From Bacillus sp. UNC438CL73TsuS30 (lineage in GTDB: Bacteria; Bacillota; Bacilli; Bacillales; Cytobacillaceae): a DNA stretch of 64,000 nt. Positions within the stretch are counted from its first letter, which is position 1, and the number at the start of each line of letters is the position of its first letter. The DNA lies in contig NZ_AXVA01000005.1 of assembly GCF_000482325.1 (NCBI RefSeq), positions 62,001 to 126,000 of the forward strand, read 5' to 3'. Under the pieces are notes generated by a model, which saw nothing but the letters and a program-made list of their open reading frames with translations, ran no database searches and was not told the DNA's origin. Below, piece after piece: positions 15,618-24,344 of this stretch. A program made the translations under genes and the position numbers.

Positions 15618-17748
15618 ACGAAATTTTCTTGCCTACTTAGATGAGATGAAGATCATTGCGATTCTTCTTCCTCTTTCATATCACCAAGGTAAGTCTGCAA
15701 CATTTTCGATAAGTGATGGAATTAAGACACAGCCTCTAAAGATACTCGAGAAAAGACAAATTGAAAATAATAATAAATATGTTTGTCAGCTTGCAGATGA
15801 AATTAGTTTTGGAAAAGTATACTGGATAATGGATGAGCACGGTGGTAAAACAGACCTACAAATAGGTGCAGTAATTCGTACAGAATTATTCGATAAAAAA
15901 TATTATTACGATGGAGATGACCTTGGGGCAAAATGTACGGAAACTTATACTCAATTTAAACTATGGGCACCGACTGCTACCCAAGTGAAAGTCAAACTAC
16001 GGCAGCCTCAAGGTCCATATGCTGAAATTGTAAAAATGAAGCGACAGGATAGAGGGGTTTGGTCTGCAGTAGTCCATCGCGACTTAGACTATCATCACTA
16101 TACTTTTCTCGTCCTTGTGAATCAAGTATGGCAGGAAGCTGCTGACCCCTATGCTACAGCTGTTTCGGTTAATGGGGAGCGGGGAGTAATCGTTAAGTTG
16201 GAAAAAACGGCGAGACCGAAAATCCCCTTGCCTGAATTGGAGAGTCCAGTCGATGCGATCATTTATGAAACACATATCAGGGATTTTACCATCCATCCCA
16301 ATAGTGGAGTAAAGCACAAAGGGCTTTATCTTGGTGCAGGTGAATTTGATACAAAAAGAAAAGAAGGAGACGTGACAGGTCTCTCTTATTTAAAAGATTT
16401 AGGAATAACTCATATTGAATTTTTACCCTTTCATGATTTTGCCGGGGTAAATGAATTAGAAGCAAAAAAGGAATATAACTGGGGCTATAACCCTGTACAT
16501 TTTAATGCCCCTGATGGAAGCTATGCTACCGACCCAACTGATCCCTATTCCAGAATTAAGGAACTAAAGCAATTAATTGATCAAGTTCATTATAAAGGTT
16601 TAAAGGTAATAATGGATGTCGTATATAATCATGTGTACAGTCGCGAAAACTCCCCATTTGAAAAAATAGTACCGGGCTATTATTTCCGTCATAATGAATT
16701 TGGGATGCCGTCAAACGGTACAGGAGTTGGAAATGATATTGCATCAGAAAGAAAAATGGTAAGAAAGTTTATTCTAGATTCCATTCGTTTCTGGCTGGAA
16801 GAATACCATATTGATGGTTTTCGTTTTGACTTAATGGGAATTCTTGATGTGCAAACCATGTCCGAAGTAAGAAAGATGTGTGATCGATTGGCAAAGGGGA
16901 TCTTGTTAATTGGCGAGGGTTGGAATTTAAATACGCCCCTTCCGCTTGATAAAAAGGCGATTATTCAAAACCAGTCTAAACTTCCCACTATTGCTCAATT
17001 TAATGATAAATTCCGGGATACGATTAAAGGGAGTACCTTTAATTTATTTGATAAAGGATATGCCTTTGGAAATGAACATCACTATGAGGCAGCAGCTGAT
17101 TTAATTGCCGGCAGTGTTGGAGTTGTGAAAAAGGAAAACAAGTTATTTAATGAGCCCTCTCAAACAGTCAATTATGTGGAATGCCACGATAATCATACAA
17201 TGTGGGATAAACTATTGGCATGCTATCAAACGGAAGATGAATCCATTCGAATAAAATATCATTTGCTTGCAACAGCATGTGTGATTGTGTCACAGGGAGT
17301 TCCTTTTCTTCATAGCGGCCAGGAATTCTTTCGCACGAAGCATGGTGAAGGGAATAGCTATCGATCACCTGATTCTATAAACCAACTGGATTGGAATCGA
17401 AAATGCCGTTATATAAATAATGTTCAATATATAAAAGGTTTAATAGACATTCGAAAAAAGTTATCCTGTTTCAGATTACGCACCGCCGAGGAAATCCGCG
17501 CATCCATGAAACAAAGTCCCCTTCACGATCCGCTCATCACCTTTGTCTATCAAAATAAAAATGGAGAATATCGTGAAGTCTTTCTTGCCATAAATCCAAG
17601 AAAAAGTGAAGAAATAATCAACCTTCCAGAAGGAGAATGGTACGTGTTAGCTGACCATAATGAGGCTGGGATTTCTATGAGCAAAACGATTTCTGGGGGA
17701 GAAGTAAAAATTCAACCTATCAGTATAAATATTTTTGCGAAAAAATAG
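15604..17748 (+). CDS. amyX: Type I pullulanase (AmyX)
   Basis: A 714-aa debranching enzyme that cleaves alpha-1,6 bonds in pullulan and glycogen-like dextrins. There is no signal peptide, so it is intracellular. An N-terminal domain and a CBM48 module (FKLWAPTATQVKVKLRQP) precede the GH13 barrel. The four conserved regions are VIMDVVYNHV, GFRFDLMG with nucleophile Asp409, LLIGEGWN with acid/base Glu438, and VECHDNHT with Asp529. The pullulanase I signature YNWGYNP is also present. It overlaps ytlR by 14 bp and is the last gene of thpR-ytlR-amyX. Confidence 0.95.
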   Translation: MISSERNFLAYLDEMKIIAILLPLSYHQGKSATFSISDGIKTQPLKILEKRQIENNNKYVCQLADEISFGKVYWIMDEHGGKTDLQIGAVIRTELFDKKYYYDGDDLGAKCTETYTQFKLWAPTATQVKVKLRQPQGPYAEIVKMKRQDRGVWSAVVHRDLDYHHYTFLVLVNQVWQEAADPYATAVSVNGERGVIVKLEKTARPKIPLPELESPVDAIIYETHIRDFTIHPNSGVKHKGLYLGAGEFDTKRKEGDVTGLSYLKDLGITHIEFLPFHDFAGVNELEAKKEYNWGYNPVHFNAPDGSYATDPTDPYSRIKELKQLIDQVHYKGLKVIMDVVYNHVYSRENSPFEKIVPGYYFRHNEFGMPSNGTGVGNDIASERKMVRKFILDSIRFWLEEYHIDGFRFDLMGILDVQTMSEVRKMCDRLAKGILLIGEGWNLNTPLPLDKKAIIQNQSKLPTIAQFNDKFRDTIKGSTFNLFDKGYAFGNEHHYEAAADLIAGSVGVVKKENKLFNEPSQTVNYVECHDNHTMWDKLLACYQTEDESIRIKYHLLATACVIVSQGVPFLHSGQEFFRTKHGEGNSYRSPDSINQLDWNRKCRYINNVQYIKGLIDIRKKLSCFRLRTAEEIRASMKQSPLHDPLITFVYQNKNGEYREVFLAINPRKSEEIINLPEGEWYVLADHNEAGISMSKTISGGEVKIQPISINIFAKK

Positions 17749-17803
17749 ATTCTTTAGATTTACTTGACGAAAAAAGCTCTTTGGGGATAAAATTTATTAA
17801 GAT

Positions 17804-17838
17804 GGCTATTGTGTGAAATGATATCAATAGCTTTTTTT
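17804..17838 (+). terminator. Terminator after amyX
   Basis: An 8-bp stem GGCTATTG / CAATAGCT with a 13-nt loop, followed by seven Ts. Confidence 0.7.
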
Positions 17839-17987
17839 ATTTTTATTATTTAGTATAAAATCTCCTTAAATTTTAAAGCTGTGAAGTATTACAGGGAAAG
17901 AAAGAACCTTCCAGCAGCAAGGATTTTACTTCGGAATAAAATGGGCTAGTACCCCATTAGAACGGTCATAATTGAAGGTGAACAATT

Positions 17988-18761
17988 TTGGAACATTTAC
18001 TTGGACAAGAATGGGAAATTGTCCCGGCTGGTGGAGCGACTGGAGAAGCTTTTGTTGCCCAGTATCAGGATCAAAAGCTTTTTCTGAAACGTAATTCCTC
18101 TCCATTTCTTGCGGTCTTATCTGCTGAAGGCATTGTCCCGAAGCTTGTTTGGACAAAACGATTGGAAAATGGTGATGTGATAACAGCACAGCAATGGCTT
18201 TCTGGAAGAGAACTTAAGCCGGCTGAAATGGATCAAGAAGTCGTCGCAAAGCTTCTGAAGAAAATTCATCGCTCAGAGCCAATGCTAGGCATGTTAAGCC
18301 GCCTGGAAAAAACGGCAATGTCTCCTGAAACGATTTTTCAATCCGTGCAATCACAATTAGATTCAGAGGTCCTGGGATTACCGGAAGTGCAAAAAACGAT
18401 GGACTTTTTAAAAGAAGAAGTATCAAATATTTATAGCGAGGAAAAGGTTGTTTGCCATGGTGATGTTAATCATAACAACTGGCTGCTCGATGAAAACAAC
18501 CAGTTGTACTTGATTGATTGGGACGGTGCCATGATTGCTGACCCTGCTATTGATTTAGGATTATTACTTTATTGGTATATTTCCGAAGAAAGCTGGGACC
18601 AATGGTTAGCGATGTATGGAAAATTGTTAACAGATGATTTAAGACTGAGAATGAAATGGTATGTGGCCATTCAAACGATATCTTCCATACAATGGCATAA
18701 AAATAAAAGTAGATTTCAGGAAATGGATAAGTGGGTTAAGTTTTTAAATGTCATTCTTTAA
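17988..18761 (+). CDS. ytmP: Aminoglycoside phosphotransferase-fold kinase (YtmP)
   Basis: A 257-aa protein of the APH/choline-kinase fold. The catalytic loop is CHGDVNHNNWLLDE with Asp159, and the metal-binding DWDGA has Asp177 and Asp179. The N-lobe carries the short phosphate loop region GATGEAFVAQ and the ATP-anchoring Lys in KLFLKRNSS. It begins at TTG behind GAAGGTGA. The physiological substrate is unknown; antibiotic resistance is not implied, since the gene sits in the conserved core next to trmB. Its stop abuts the stop of convergent ytzH with no spacer. Confidence 0.85.
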   Translation: MEHLLGQEWEIVPAGGATGEAFVAQYQDQKLFLKRNSSPFLAVLSAEGIVPKLVWTKRLENGDVITAQQWLSGRELKPAEMDQEVVAKLLKKIHRSEPMLGMLSRLEKTAMSPETIFQSVQSQLDSEVLGLPEVQKTMDFLKEEVSNIYSEEKVVCHGDVNHNNWLLDENNQLYLIDWDGAMIADPAIDLGLLLYWYISEESWDQWLAMYGKLLTDDLRLRMKWYVAIQTISSIQWHKNKSRFQEMDKWVKFLNVIL

Positions 18762-19040
18762 TTAAGAGAATTGATCAATATTACTAACCCACCCGGATAG
18801 GTTCTCTTGGTTTGAAAGGATATGCTGGTCTAAATCAGCAGTCTGAGCTCCATTTTGGCTGTATTGATACACTTCCTGCAAAATGCTTTTTACATTTTGA
18901 TCGACTTGTGTATTAACCATAAGGGATTTTACTAAACGTTCCAATTGTTCACATTCAGCAACAGATCCACAGCAATCTGTTTGATGATTGCTTAATATAT
19001 CTTTTAGTAACGTAACTTGGTCTTGGTGACTTAATGGCAT
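18762..19040 (-). CDS. ytzH: YtzH-like protein
   Basis: A 92-aa soluble, mostly helical protein (MPLSHQDQVTLLKDILSNHQ...). A CC pair and a nearby Cys (TDCCGSVAECEQLERLVKSL) are the notable residues, but no known metal motif is complete. The position between ytmP and trmB matches B. subtilis ytzH. I chose ATG 19040, behind GAAAGGGTG; the frame extends upstream to 19118 without a ribosome site. Function unknown. Confidence 0.75.
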   Translation of the reverse strand: MPLSHQDQVTLLKDILSNHQTDCCGSVAECEQLERLVKSLMVNTQVDQNVKSILQEVYQYSQNGAQTADLDQHILSNQENLSGWVSNIDQFS

Positions 19041-19208
19041 AGCGTAACACCCTTTCAAGTGATAATAAGTAGAATTCACAGTTAGGTTGTGAATTCTTTT
19101 TTTGTTTATACATTGCATCTAAGTTACTTGATTTCCAAAAGATTCGCCTTGCACTTATGGATCATCGCATGTTAAAGTTTGAACGAAAATATTTTTAGGA
19201 GTGTAATA

Positions 19209-19856
19209 ATGAGACTTCGAAATAAGCCTTGGGCAAAGGAGAAAATAGAGCAGCACCCACAATATATAGTTCCCAATCCTGAAGATTTTAAAGGAAGATG
19301 GAAGGAAGCATTTGTGAAAGATCAGCCGCTTCACATCGAAATTGGAACAGGCAAAGGCCGTTTTATTACAGAAATGGCGAAGGCTCACCCTGACATTAAT
19401 TATATGGGGATTGAGGTATACGACAGCGTGATTGTTGCGGCTTTAGATCGCTTAATTGAAGCGGATTTACCGAACCTTAAGCTATTAAATGTTAATGCAG
19501 AGGATTTAGAAAAATACTTTGCAAAAAACGATGTGGCTCGCGTGTATTTGAATTTTTCCGATCCATGGCCAAAAGTACGTCATGAAAAAAGAAGATTAAT
19601 GTATAAAGACTTTTTGAAAAAGTATGAGGACATGTTAGTCGATGGTGGGGAAATTCATTTTAAAACGGATAATCAAGGTTTATTTGAATATTCGTTAAGG
19701 AGCTTTTCGGAATACGGTTTATTGTTGAAATATGTCAGTCTTGACCTCCATAACAGTGATTATGAAGGGAATATCATGACAGAATATGAACAAAAATTCT
19801 CTGAAAAAGGCAACCGCATATACCGCTCAGAAGTAAAATATCAAAATGAAGGATAG
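19209..19856 (+). CDS. trmB: tRNA (guanine-N7-)-methyltransferase
   Basis: A 215-aa SAM-dependent enzyme that makes m7G46 in tRNA. The SAM loop is [14 protein letters not shown], followed by the family hallmarks [18 protein letters not shown] and [14 protein letters not shown]. Length matches B. subtilis TrmB. ATG 19209 is chosen because TAGGAGTG precedes it and MRLRNKPWA aligns with the known N-terminus; an in-frame TTG at 19179 would add ten residues. A short hairpin terminator follows. Confidence 0.95.
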   Translation: MRLRNKPWAKEKIEQHPQYIVPNPEDFKGRWKEAFVKDQPLHIEIGTGKGRFITEMAKAHPDINYMGIEVYDSVIVAALDRLIEADLPNLKLLNVNAEDLEKYFAKNDVARVYLNFSDPWPKVRHEKRRLMYKDFLKKYEDMLVDGGEIHFKTDNQGLFEYSLRSFSEYGLLLKYVSLDLHNSDYEGNIMTEYEQKFSEKGNRIYRSEVKYQNEG

Positions 19857-19884
19857 GACAGTTCTTTATAGGGCTGTCTTTTTT
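19855..19884 (+). terminator. Terminator after trmB
   Basis: A short stem AGGACAG / CTGTCTT with a 12-nt loop, followed by TTTTTG. Confidence 0.6.
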
Positions 19885-19937
19885 GTTTTCCTGAATTATC
19901 AGACAATGGTAAAATGAAGGAAGAGGAGGAGAGGTCC

Positions 19938-20774
19938 GTGGAAAAATTACAAATTGGAAGGGTAACGCTTACATGGCTTACCGGAGGAGTTACAAACTTA
20001 GATGGCGGTGCGATGTTTGGTGTTGTTCCAAAAATATTGTGGGATAGAAAGTATCCGGCTAACGAAAAAAACCAAATTGAATGTCCGACAGATCCGTTAT
20101 TAATCCAAATGAATGGGATGAACATATTAGTTGAGACCGGAATCGGAAAAGGAAAATTAACAGAAAAACAATTGCGGAATTTTGGAGTAACAAAAGAGTC
20201 GGAATTGGATTCATCTCTTGAAAAAGAAGGACTAAAGCCGGAAGAGATTGATTATGTTCTTATGACTCATTTGCATTTTGATCATGCAGGCGGTCTTACG
20301 AAACTTGTTGATGGTGAATATGTTTCAGCTTTTCCAAATGCGAAAATTATCACGTCTAAAATCGAATGGGATGAGATGCGTGCCCCTAATATTCGCTCCA
20401 AAAATACATATTGGAAGGAAAATTGGCAGGCAATTGAAAAACAGGTCATACCCTTTGATGAAAAGTGGAGCTTAGGTTCCCTGACCTTGATTCATACCGG
20501 CGGGCATAGTAATGGACATTCGATTTTACTCATTGAAGATGGCGATGAGGTTGCCATTCATATGGCGGATTTACTAGCAACTCATGCCCATCAAAATGCG
20601 CTATGGGTAATGGCCTATGATGATTACCCAATGGATTCGATTGCCGCCAAAGAAAAATGGCTGCCATATGCCCTTGAGAAAAATGCCTGGTTTACCTTTT
20701 ATCATGATGCCTTTTATCGTGCAGTTAAATGGGGTGCAGACGGACAAATAACGGATGCCATTAAAAGAAGCTAA
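19938..20774 (+). CDS. ytnP: Metallo-beta-lactamase-fold lactonase (YtnP)
   Basis: A 278-aa hydrolase. The zinc-binding motif HLHFDHAGG is near residue 110, a second ligand His is in [10 protein letters not shown], then Asp in [16 protein letters not shown], the arrangement of AHL-lactonase-like enzymes. B. subtilis YtnP is a quorum-quenching lactonase. I chose GTG 19938, behind GAGGAGGAGAG; the frame upstream to 19914 only reads through that purine-rich site. It is followed by a terminator and convergent ytzB. Confidence 0.9.
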   Translation: MEKLQIGRVTLTWLTGGVTNLDGGAMFGVVPKILWDRKYPANEKNQIECPTDPLLIQMNGMNILVETGIGKGKLTEKQLRNFGVTKESELDSSLEKEGLKPEEIDYVLMTHLHFDHAGGLTKLVDGEYVSAFPNAKIITSKIEWDEMRAPNIRSKNTYWKENWQAIEKQVIPFDEKWSLGSLTLIHTGGHSNGHSILLIEDGDEVAIHMADLLATHAHQNALWVMAYDDYPMDSIAAKEKWLPYALEKNAWFTFYHDAFYRAVKWGADGQITDAIKRS

Positions 20775-20780
20775 AAAAAT

Positions 20781-20813
20781 GGGGCGTACCTATCGTGGTA
20801 CGGCCCGTTTTTA
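20781..20813. terminator. Bidirectional terminator between ytnP and ytzB
   Basis: A 10-bp stem with one mismatch (GGGGCGTACC / GGTACGGCCC) flanked by an A run on the left and TTTTTA on the right. Confidence 0.75.
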
Positions 20814-20819
20814 TTCTAT

Positions 20820-21134
20820 TTACTTGGTAACATGAACGTCTATGACCGTTCCCGTTTTAGCATCAGCGACAAATTCATATTGCTCGGCTGTACCCTCGTT
20901 ATTTTTGGATATGCCGCCTTTATATACTTGATATAGGATTTGTTGCTTTTGGTAGGGCACAGCTTCCATATGTATCCATGACCCGTTGATGTCTCCGTTT
21001 TGTTTAAACTGTTTTTTTACACTTTCTAATACCCGCTCAGGTGAAACTGTTGAATTTTTTGAAATAATTTCTCTTACTGCTAAACTGCTTATTGCTCCAG
21101 CCGCCGCACCAATGATAAATGATTTCCAGTTCAT
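20820..21134 (-). CDS. ytzB: Small PepSY-like membrane-anchored protein (YtzB)
   Basis: A 104-aa protein with one N-terminal hydrophobic segment (FIIGAAAGAISSLAV, about residues 6-20). The outer part is a PepSY-like domain: SPERVLESVKKQF, then a strand-rich end YEFVADAKTGTVIDVHV. PepSY domains often bind or inhibit peptidases. The next gene, divergent, is the M42 aminopeptidase gene ytoP, but no link is proven. The ATG follows GGAGGTACAGAAGG. Confidence 0.75.
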   Translation of the reverse strand: MNWKSFIIGAAAGAISSLAVREIISKNSTVSPERVLESVKKQFKQNGDINGSWIHMEAVPYQKQQILYQVYKGGISKNNEGTAEQYEFVADAKTGTVIDVHVTK

Positions 21135-21317
21135 ACCTTCTGTACCTCCGAAATATGATTTAGAAAAGAAAACGTTTCGGTTAAGAATTCTCCTTTTAGT
21201 ATATCGTATTTAATGGTCTGAACATAATATAACCATTGGCGATTTGAAATGTTGGTCATCAAGGAAATGATTCTGTAAAATAAATATATACATAAATAAA
21301 TTTTAAGGAGTTTGAAA

Positions 21318-22391
21318 ATGAACGAACAAACATTAAAGCTTTTTCAAACCTTGACAGAGCTTCCCGGCGCTCCTGGAAATGAACATCTTGTGAGAAATTT
21401 TATGCGGGAACAATTAACACCTTATGCGGATGAAATTATCCAAGATAACCTTGGAAGTATTTTCGGTGTGAAAAGGAGTAATGAAAGTGGTCCAATCGTA
21501 ATGGTAGCAGGACATATGGATGAAGTGGGTTTTATGGTTACTTCCATTACCGATAACGGAATGATTCGTTTCCAAACACTTGGAGGCTGGTGGAGCCAGG
21601 TTCTTTTAGCACAGCGGGTTCAAATTATGACGAAAAATGGCCCGGTTATTGGCGTCGTGGGCTCAATTCCTCCTCATTTACTTGATGATTCAAAGAAAAA
21701 TAAACCGATGGAAATCAAGAATATGCTGATTGACATTGGTGCGGATGACCGTGAGGATGCGAAGCGGATTGGCATCAAGCCAGGTCAGGCAATTTTACCG
21801 ATTTGTCCATTTACGCCAATGGCCAATGAGAAGAAAATTTTAGCGAAGGCTTGGGATAATCGTTATGGCTGCGGATTAGCGATTGAACTACTTCAGGCAG
21901 TAAAGGATGAAATTTTGCCAAATACTCTATATTCCGGAGCTACGGTCCAAGAAGAAGTAGGATTAAGAGGTGCACAGACTGCTGCCAATATGATTAATCC
22001 TGATATCTTTTTTGCACTAGATGCAAGCCCTGCTAATGATATGTCAGGGAAGAAGTCAGAATTTGGCCAGTTAGGAAAAGGGACCTTGCTGCGAATCCTT
22101 GATCGCTCAATGGTTACCCATCGTGGAATGAGAGAATTCGTCCTCGATATGGCTGAAACCCATAATATTCCGTATCAATATTTCGTGTCGCAAGGCGGTA
22201 CAGATGCAGGAAGGGTTCACTTGTCCAATGAAGGTGTTCCAAGCGCAGTAATCGGTATATGCTCTCGCTACATCCATACCCATGCTTCGATTATTCATGT
22301 AGACGATTATGCCGCAGCAAAAGAATTATTAGTCAAACTTGTAAAAGCATGTGACAAATCAACGGTAGATTCTATAAAAGCAAATAGTTAA
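21318..22391 (+). CDS. ytoP: M42-family aminopeptidase (YtoP)
   Basis: A 357-aa cobalt/zinc-dependent glutamyl/deblocking aminopeptidase. Ligands and catalytic residues are visible in [11 protein letters not shown] (His, Asp), AWDNRYGCG (bridging Asp), [11 protein letters not shown] (Glu-Glu) and [12 protein letters not shown] (Asp); the last metal His is in the C-terminal IHTHASIIH. It forms large tetrahedral complexes in related species. ATG 21318 is chosen over the in-frame TTG at 21312, because AAGGAG ends seven bases before the ATG. Confidence 0.92.
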   Translation: MNEQTLKLFQTLTELPGAPGNEHLVRNFMREQLTPYADEIIQDNLGSIFGVKRSNESGPIVMVAGHMDEVGFMVTSITDNGMIRFQTLGGWWSQVLLAQRVQIMTKNGPVIGVVGSIPPHLLDDSKKNKPMEIKNMLIDIGADDREDAKRIGIKPGQAILPICPFTPMANEKKILAKAWDNRYGCGLAIELLQAVKDEILPNTLYSGATVQEEVGLRGAQTAANMINPDIFFALDASPANDMSGKKSEFGQLGKGTLLRILDRSMVTHRGMREFVLDMAETHNIPYQYFVSQGGTDAGRVHLSNEGVPSAVIGICSRYIHTHASIIHVDDYAAAKELLVKLVKACDKSTVDSIKANS

Positions 22392-22396
22392 AAATT

Positions 22397-22426
22397 AAGA
22401 GGGGGCATTTGGATATGCCTCTTTTT
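22397..22426 (+). terminator. Terminator after ytoP
   Basis: A stem AAGAGG(GG)GCAT / ATGCCTCTT with a small bulge, followed by TTTTTAG. The next ORF starts 20 bp later and may be reached by read-through. Confidence 0.6.
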
Positions 22427-22446
22427 AGCGAAAAAGGAGCGGCACC

Positions 22447-22962
22447 ATGAAAATCATTATCGGAACCAAGAACCCTGCTAAAATTTCTGCAGTTAAAAAT
22501 GTATTTGTTGAAACAGAAGCGGAGTTTCTCTCCTTAGATATCCCGTCAGAAGTAAGTGACCAGCCGTTTTCGGATGATGAAACGATTCAAGGAGCAATCA
22601 ATCGGGCACAAGAGGCACTAGAACAAGGAAATGGTGATCTAGGTATTGGACTTGAAGGCGGCGTGCAAGAATCCGAACATGGGTTATTGATTGTAAATTG
22701 GGGGGCACTTGCTGCAAAAGGCAGAGAACCGATTATTGCTGGAGGAGCAAGAATTCTGCTCCCTGAAGAAGTTGCGGCACGTTTGAGGGCAGGAGAAGAA
22801 TTAGGGCCAGTAATGGAGGATTTCTCCAACAAGGAAAATGTCCGTAAAAAAGAAGGGGCAATTGGAATTTTTACCAATGGATTCATTAAACGGGATGAAA
22901 TGTTTACCCATATTGTGAAGCAGCTAGTTGGACAATACACCTATCAAATAAACAGGAAATAA
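22447..22962 (+). CDS. DUF84-family NTP phosphatase (inosine/xanthosine triphosphatase-like)
   Basis: A 171-aa protein opening with the ITPase-like nucleotide site MKIIIGTKNPAKISAVKNVF. The central GDLGIGLEGGVQESEHGLLIVNWGA is typical of the YjjX/DUF84 family, which hydrolyses non-canonical purine triphosphates such as ITP and XTP to clean the nucleotide pool. Length is right for the family (about 170). It lies between ytoP and ytpP, with a GGAGC ribosome site. Substrate preference is inferred from the family. Confidence 0.82.
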   Translation: MKIIIGTKNPAKISAVKNVFVETEAEFLSLDIPSEVSDQPFSDDETIQGAINRAQEALEQGNGDLGIGLEGGVQESEHGLLIVNWGALAAKGREPIIAGGARILLPEEVAARLRAGEELGPVMEDFSNKENVRKKEGAIGIFTNGFIKRDEMFTHIVKQLVGQYTYQINRK

Positions 22963-22984
22963 AGAAACTTAGGAGGCAATGATA

Positions 22985-23299
22985 ATGAAAAATTTAGAGT
23001 CTATGGAGCAATTTGAACAACTTCGGGATAAGGGAAAAACGATTTTTATGTTTTCAGCAAAATGGTGCGGGGATTGCCGTTTTATTGAACCGTTCCTCCA
23101 TGAAATCGAAGAAAATTTTAAAGAATATACTTTTATTCATGTTGACCGCGATCAGTTTATTGATCTTTGCCAGCAGCTTGATGTATTTGGAATTCCGAGC
23201 TTTATTGGCTTTGAAAATGGCAAAGAACTCGGTCGCTTTGTTAGTAAGGATCGAAAAACCCAAGAGGAAATCGAAAATTTCATCAAGGGCCTAAAATAA
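22985..23299 (+). CDS. ytpP: Thioredoxin-like protein (YtpP)
   Basis: A 104-aa thioredoxin-fold protein. The active-site segment is FSAKWCGDCRFIEP, so the redox motif is CGDC rather than the classical CGPC, and the cis-proline is in FGIPSFIGFENG. Substitution of the motif proline by Asp would change redox potential and partner choice. ATG 22985 has AGGAGG eight bases upstream; the ATG at 22979 is too close to it. It is the third gene of the ytoP run and ends in a perfect hairpin. Confidence 0.88.
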   Translation: MKNLESMEQFEQLRDKGKTIFMFSAKWCGDCRFIEPFLHEIEENFKEYTFIHVDRDQFIDLCQQLDVFGIPSFIGFENGKELGRFVSKDRKTQEEIENFIKGLK

Positions 23300-23311
23300 T
23301 TTCGTTTCTCT

Positions 23312-23340
23312 CTCCATCTCCTTTTGAGATGGAGTTTTTT
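23312..23340 (+). terminator. Terminator after ytpP
   Basis: A perfect 9-bp stem CTCCATCTC / GAGATGGAG with loop CTTTT, followed by six Ts. Confidence 0.88.
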
Positions 23341-23385
23341 CATGTTACAATAAGTGCGCATCTCCTTTGATATGGAGGGATAAGG

Positions 23386-24180
23386 ATGAAAATGGATAGT
23401 AAAAAAATGCGAAAAGAATTAGAACAGCGATTGGCGGCTCCTGGTCGGAACTTTACGTTTGATCGTGATAAAGATCAGCTCCGAATCGAAAATTCTGCGG
23501 CTGGAAAAGGGATTACGGTTTCTTTATCTGGAATAATTGCTAATTGGCATACCAATAAAGAAAAAGCCATTGATGAAGTGGTTTATTATGTTGAAGAAGG
23601 CCTAAAGGCGATGGAAGGTAAAATCCAGTTAACAAACCACGAGAAAAATATTTTCCCTGTTATTCGGTCTACATCTTTTCCGGCTGAAGCAGAAGAGGGT
23701 GTCCCATTTTTAGTCGATGAGCATACAGCGGAGACGAAAATCTATTATGCCATTGATATGGGAAAAACGTATCGATTAATTGATTCACGTGTGCTGGAAA
23801 ATGAGGGATGGGAAGTAAATCGGATAAGAGAAATTGCGTTATTTAATGCCAGATCCCTTCCAACCCCATTAAAGGAAGATCATGTTGCTGGAAATGTCTT
23901 TTATTTCCTTAACACAAATGATGGGTATGATGCCAGCAGGATTTTAAATAAAGGCTTTTTAAATGAGATGCAAAAGAAAGTTTCAGGAACAATGGTATTA
24001 GCTGTACCGCATCAGGATGTGCTGGTCATTGCAGATATTCGAAATGACAGAGGCTATGATGTTCTAGCACAATTAGCGATGAGCTTCTTTGCTAATGGCC
24101 ATGTGCCCATCACGGCATTGTCATTTTTGTACGAGGATGGGGAACTAGAACCAATCTTTATTTTAGGAAAAAATAAGTGA
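23386..24180 (+). CDS. ytpQ: DUF1444 family protein (YtpQ)
   Basis: A 264-aa soluble protein matching the DUF1444/YtpQ family in length and position after ytpP. Recognisable stretches are [51 protein letters not shown] and [18 protein letters not shown]. No catalytic motif is apparent; the biochemical role is unknown. In B. subtilis I recall ytpR following; here the next gene is sftA directly. The ATG follows GGAGGGATAAGG. Confidence 0.82.
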   Translation: MKMDSKKMRKELEQRLAAPGRNFTFDRDKDQLRIENSAAGKGITVSLSGIIANWHTNKEKAIDEVVYYVEEGLKAMEGKIQLTNHEKNIFPVIRSTSFPAEAEEGVPFLVDEHTAETKIYYAIDMGKTYRLIDSRVLENEGWEVNRIREIALFNARSLPTPLKEDHVAGNVFYFLNTNDGYDASRILNKGFLNEMQKKVSGTMVLAVPHQDVLVIADIRNDRGYDVLAQLAMSFFANGHVPITALSFLYEDGELEPIFILGKNK

Positions 24181-24193
24181 CAAAAATGAGGAA

Positions 24194-24221
24194 GGATCAC
24201 AACAAAAAGTGGTCTTTTTTC
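24194..24221 (+). terminator. Terminator after ytpQ
   Basis: A stem GGATCAC / GTGGTCT with G-T pairing and an 8-nt A-rich loop, followed by TTTTT. Confidence 0.6.
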
Positions 24222-24344
24222 ATTTGTATTTTAAGAATTCCTACCTATTCCACTATATTTCGACTGATTTTTAGATTTCTTGTCGAAATATTATCAAATA
24301 CTGCTAAAATAGAATAATAGATGAAAGTAGAAAGAGTGATAGTT

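Noticed and set aside
21164..21180. Possible cre (AGAAAACGTTTCGG) near ytzB
   Set aside because: It lacks the leading T and the last three consensus positions (W, C, A), so it is too weak to call.
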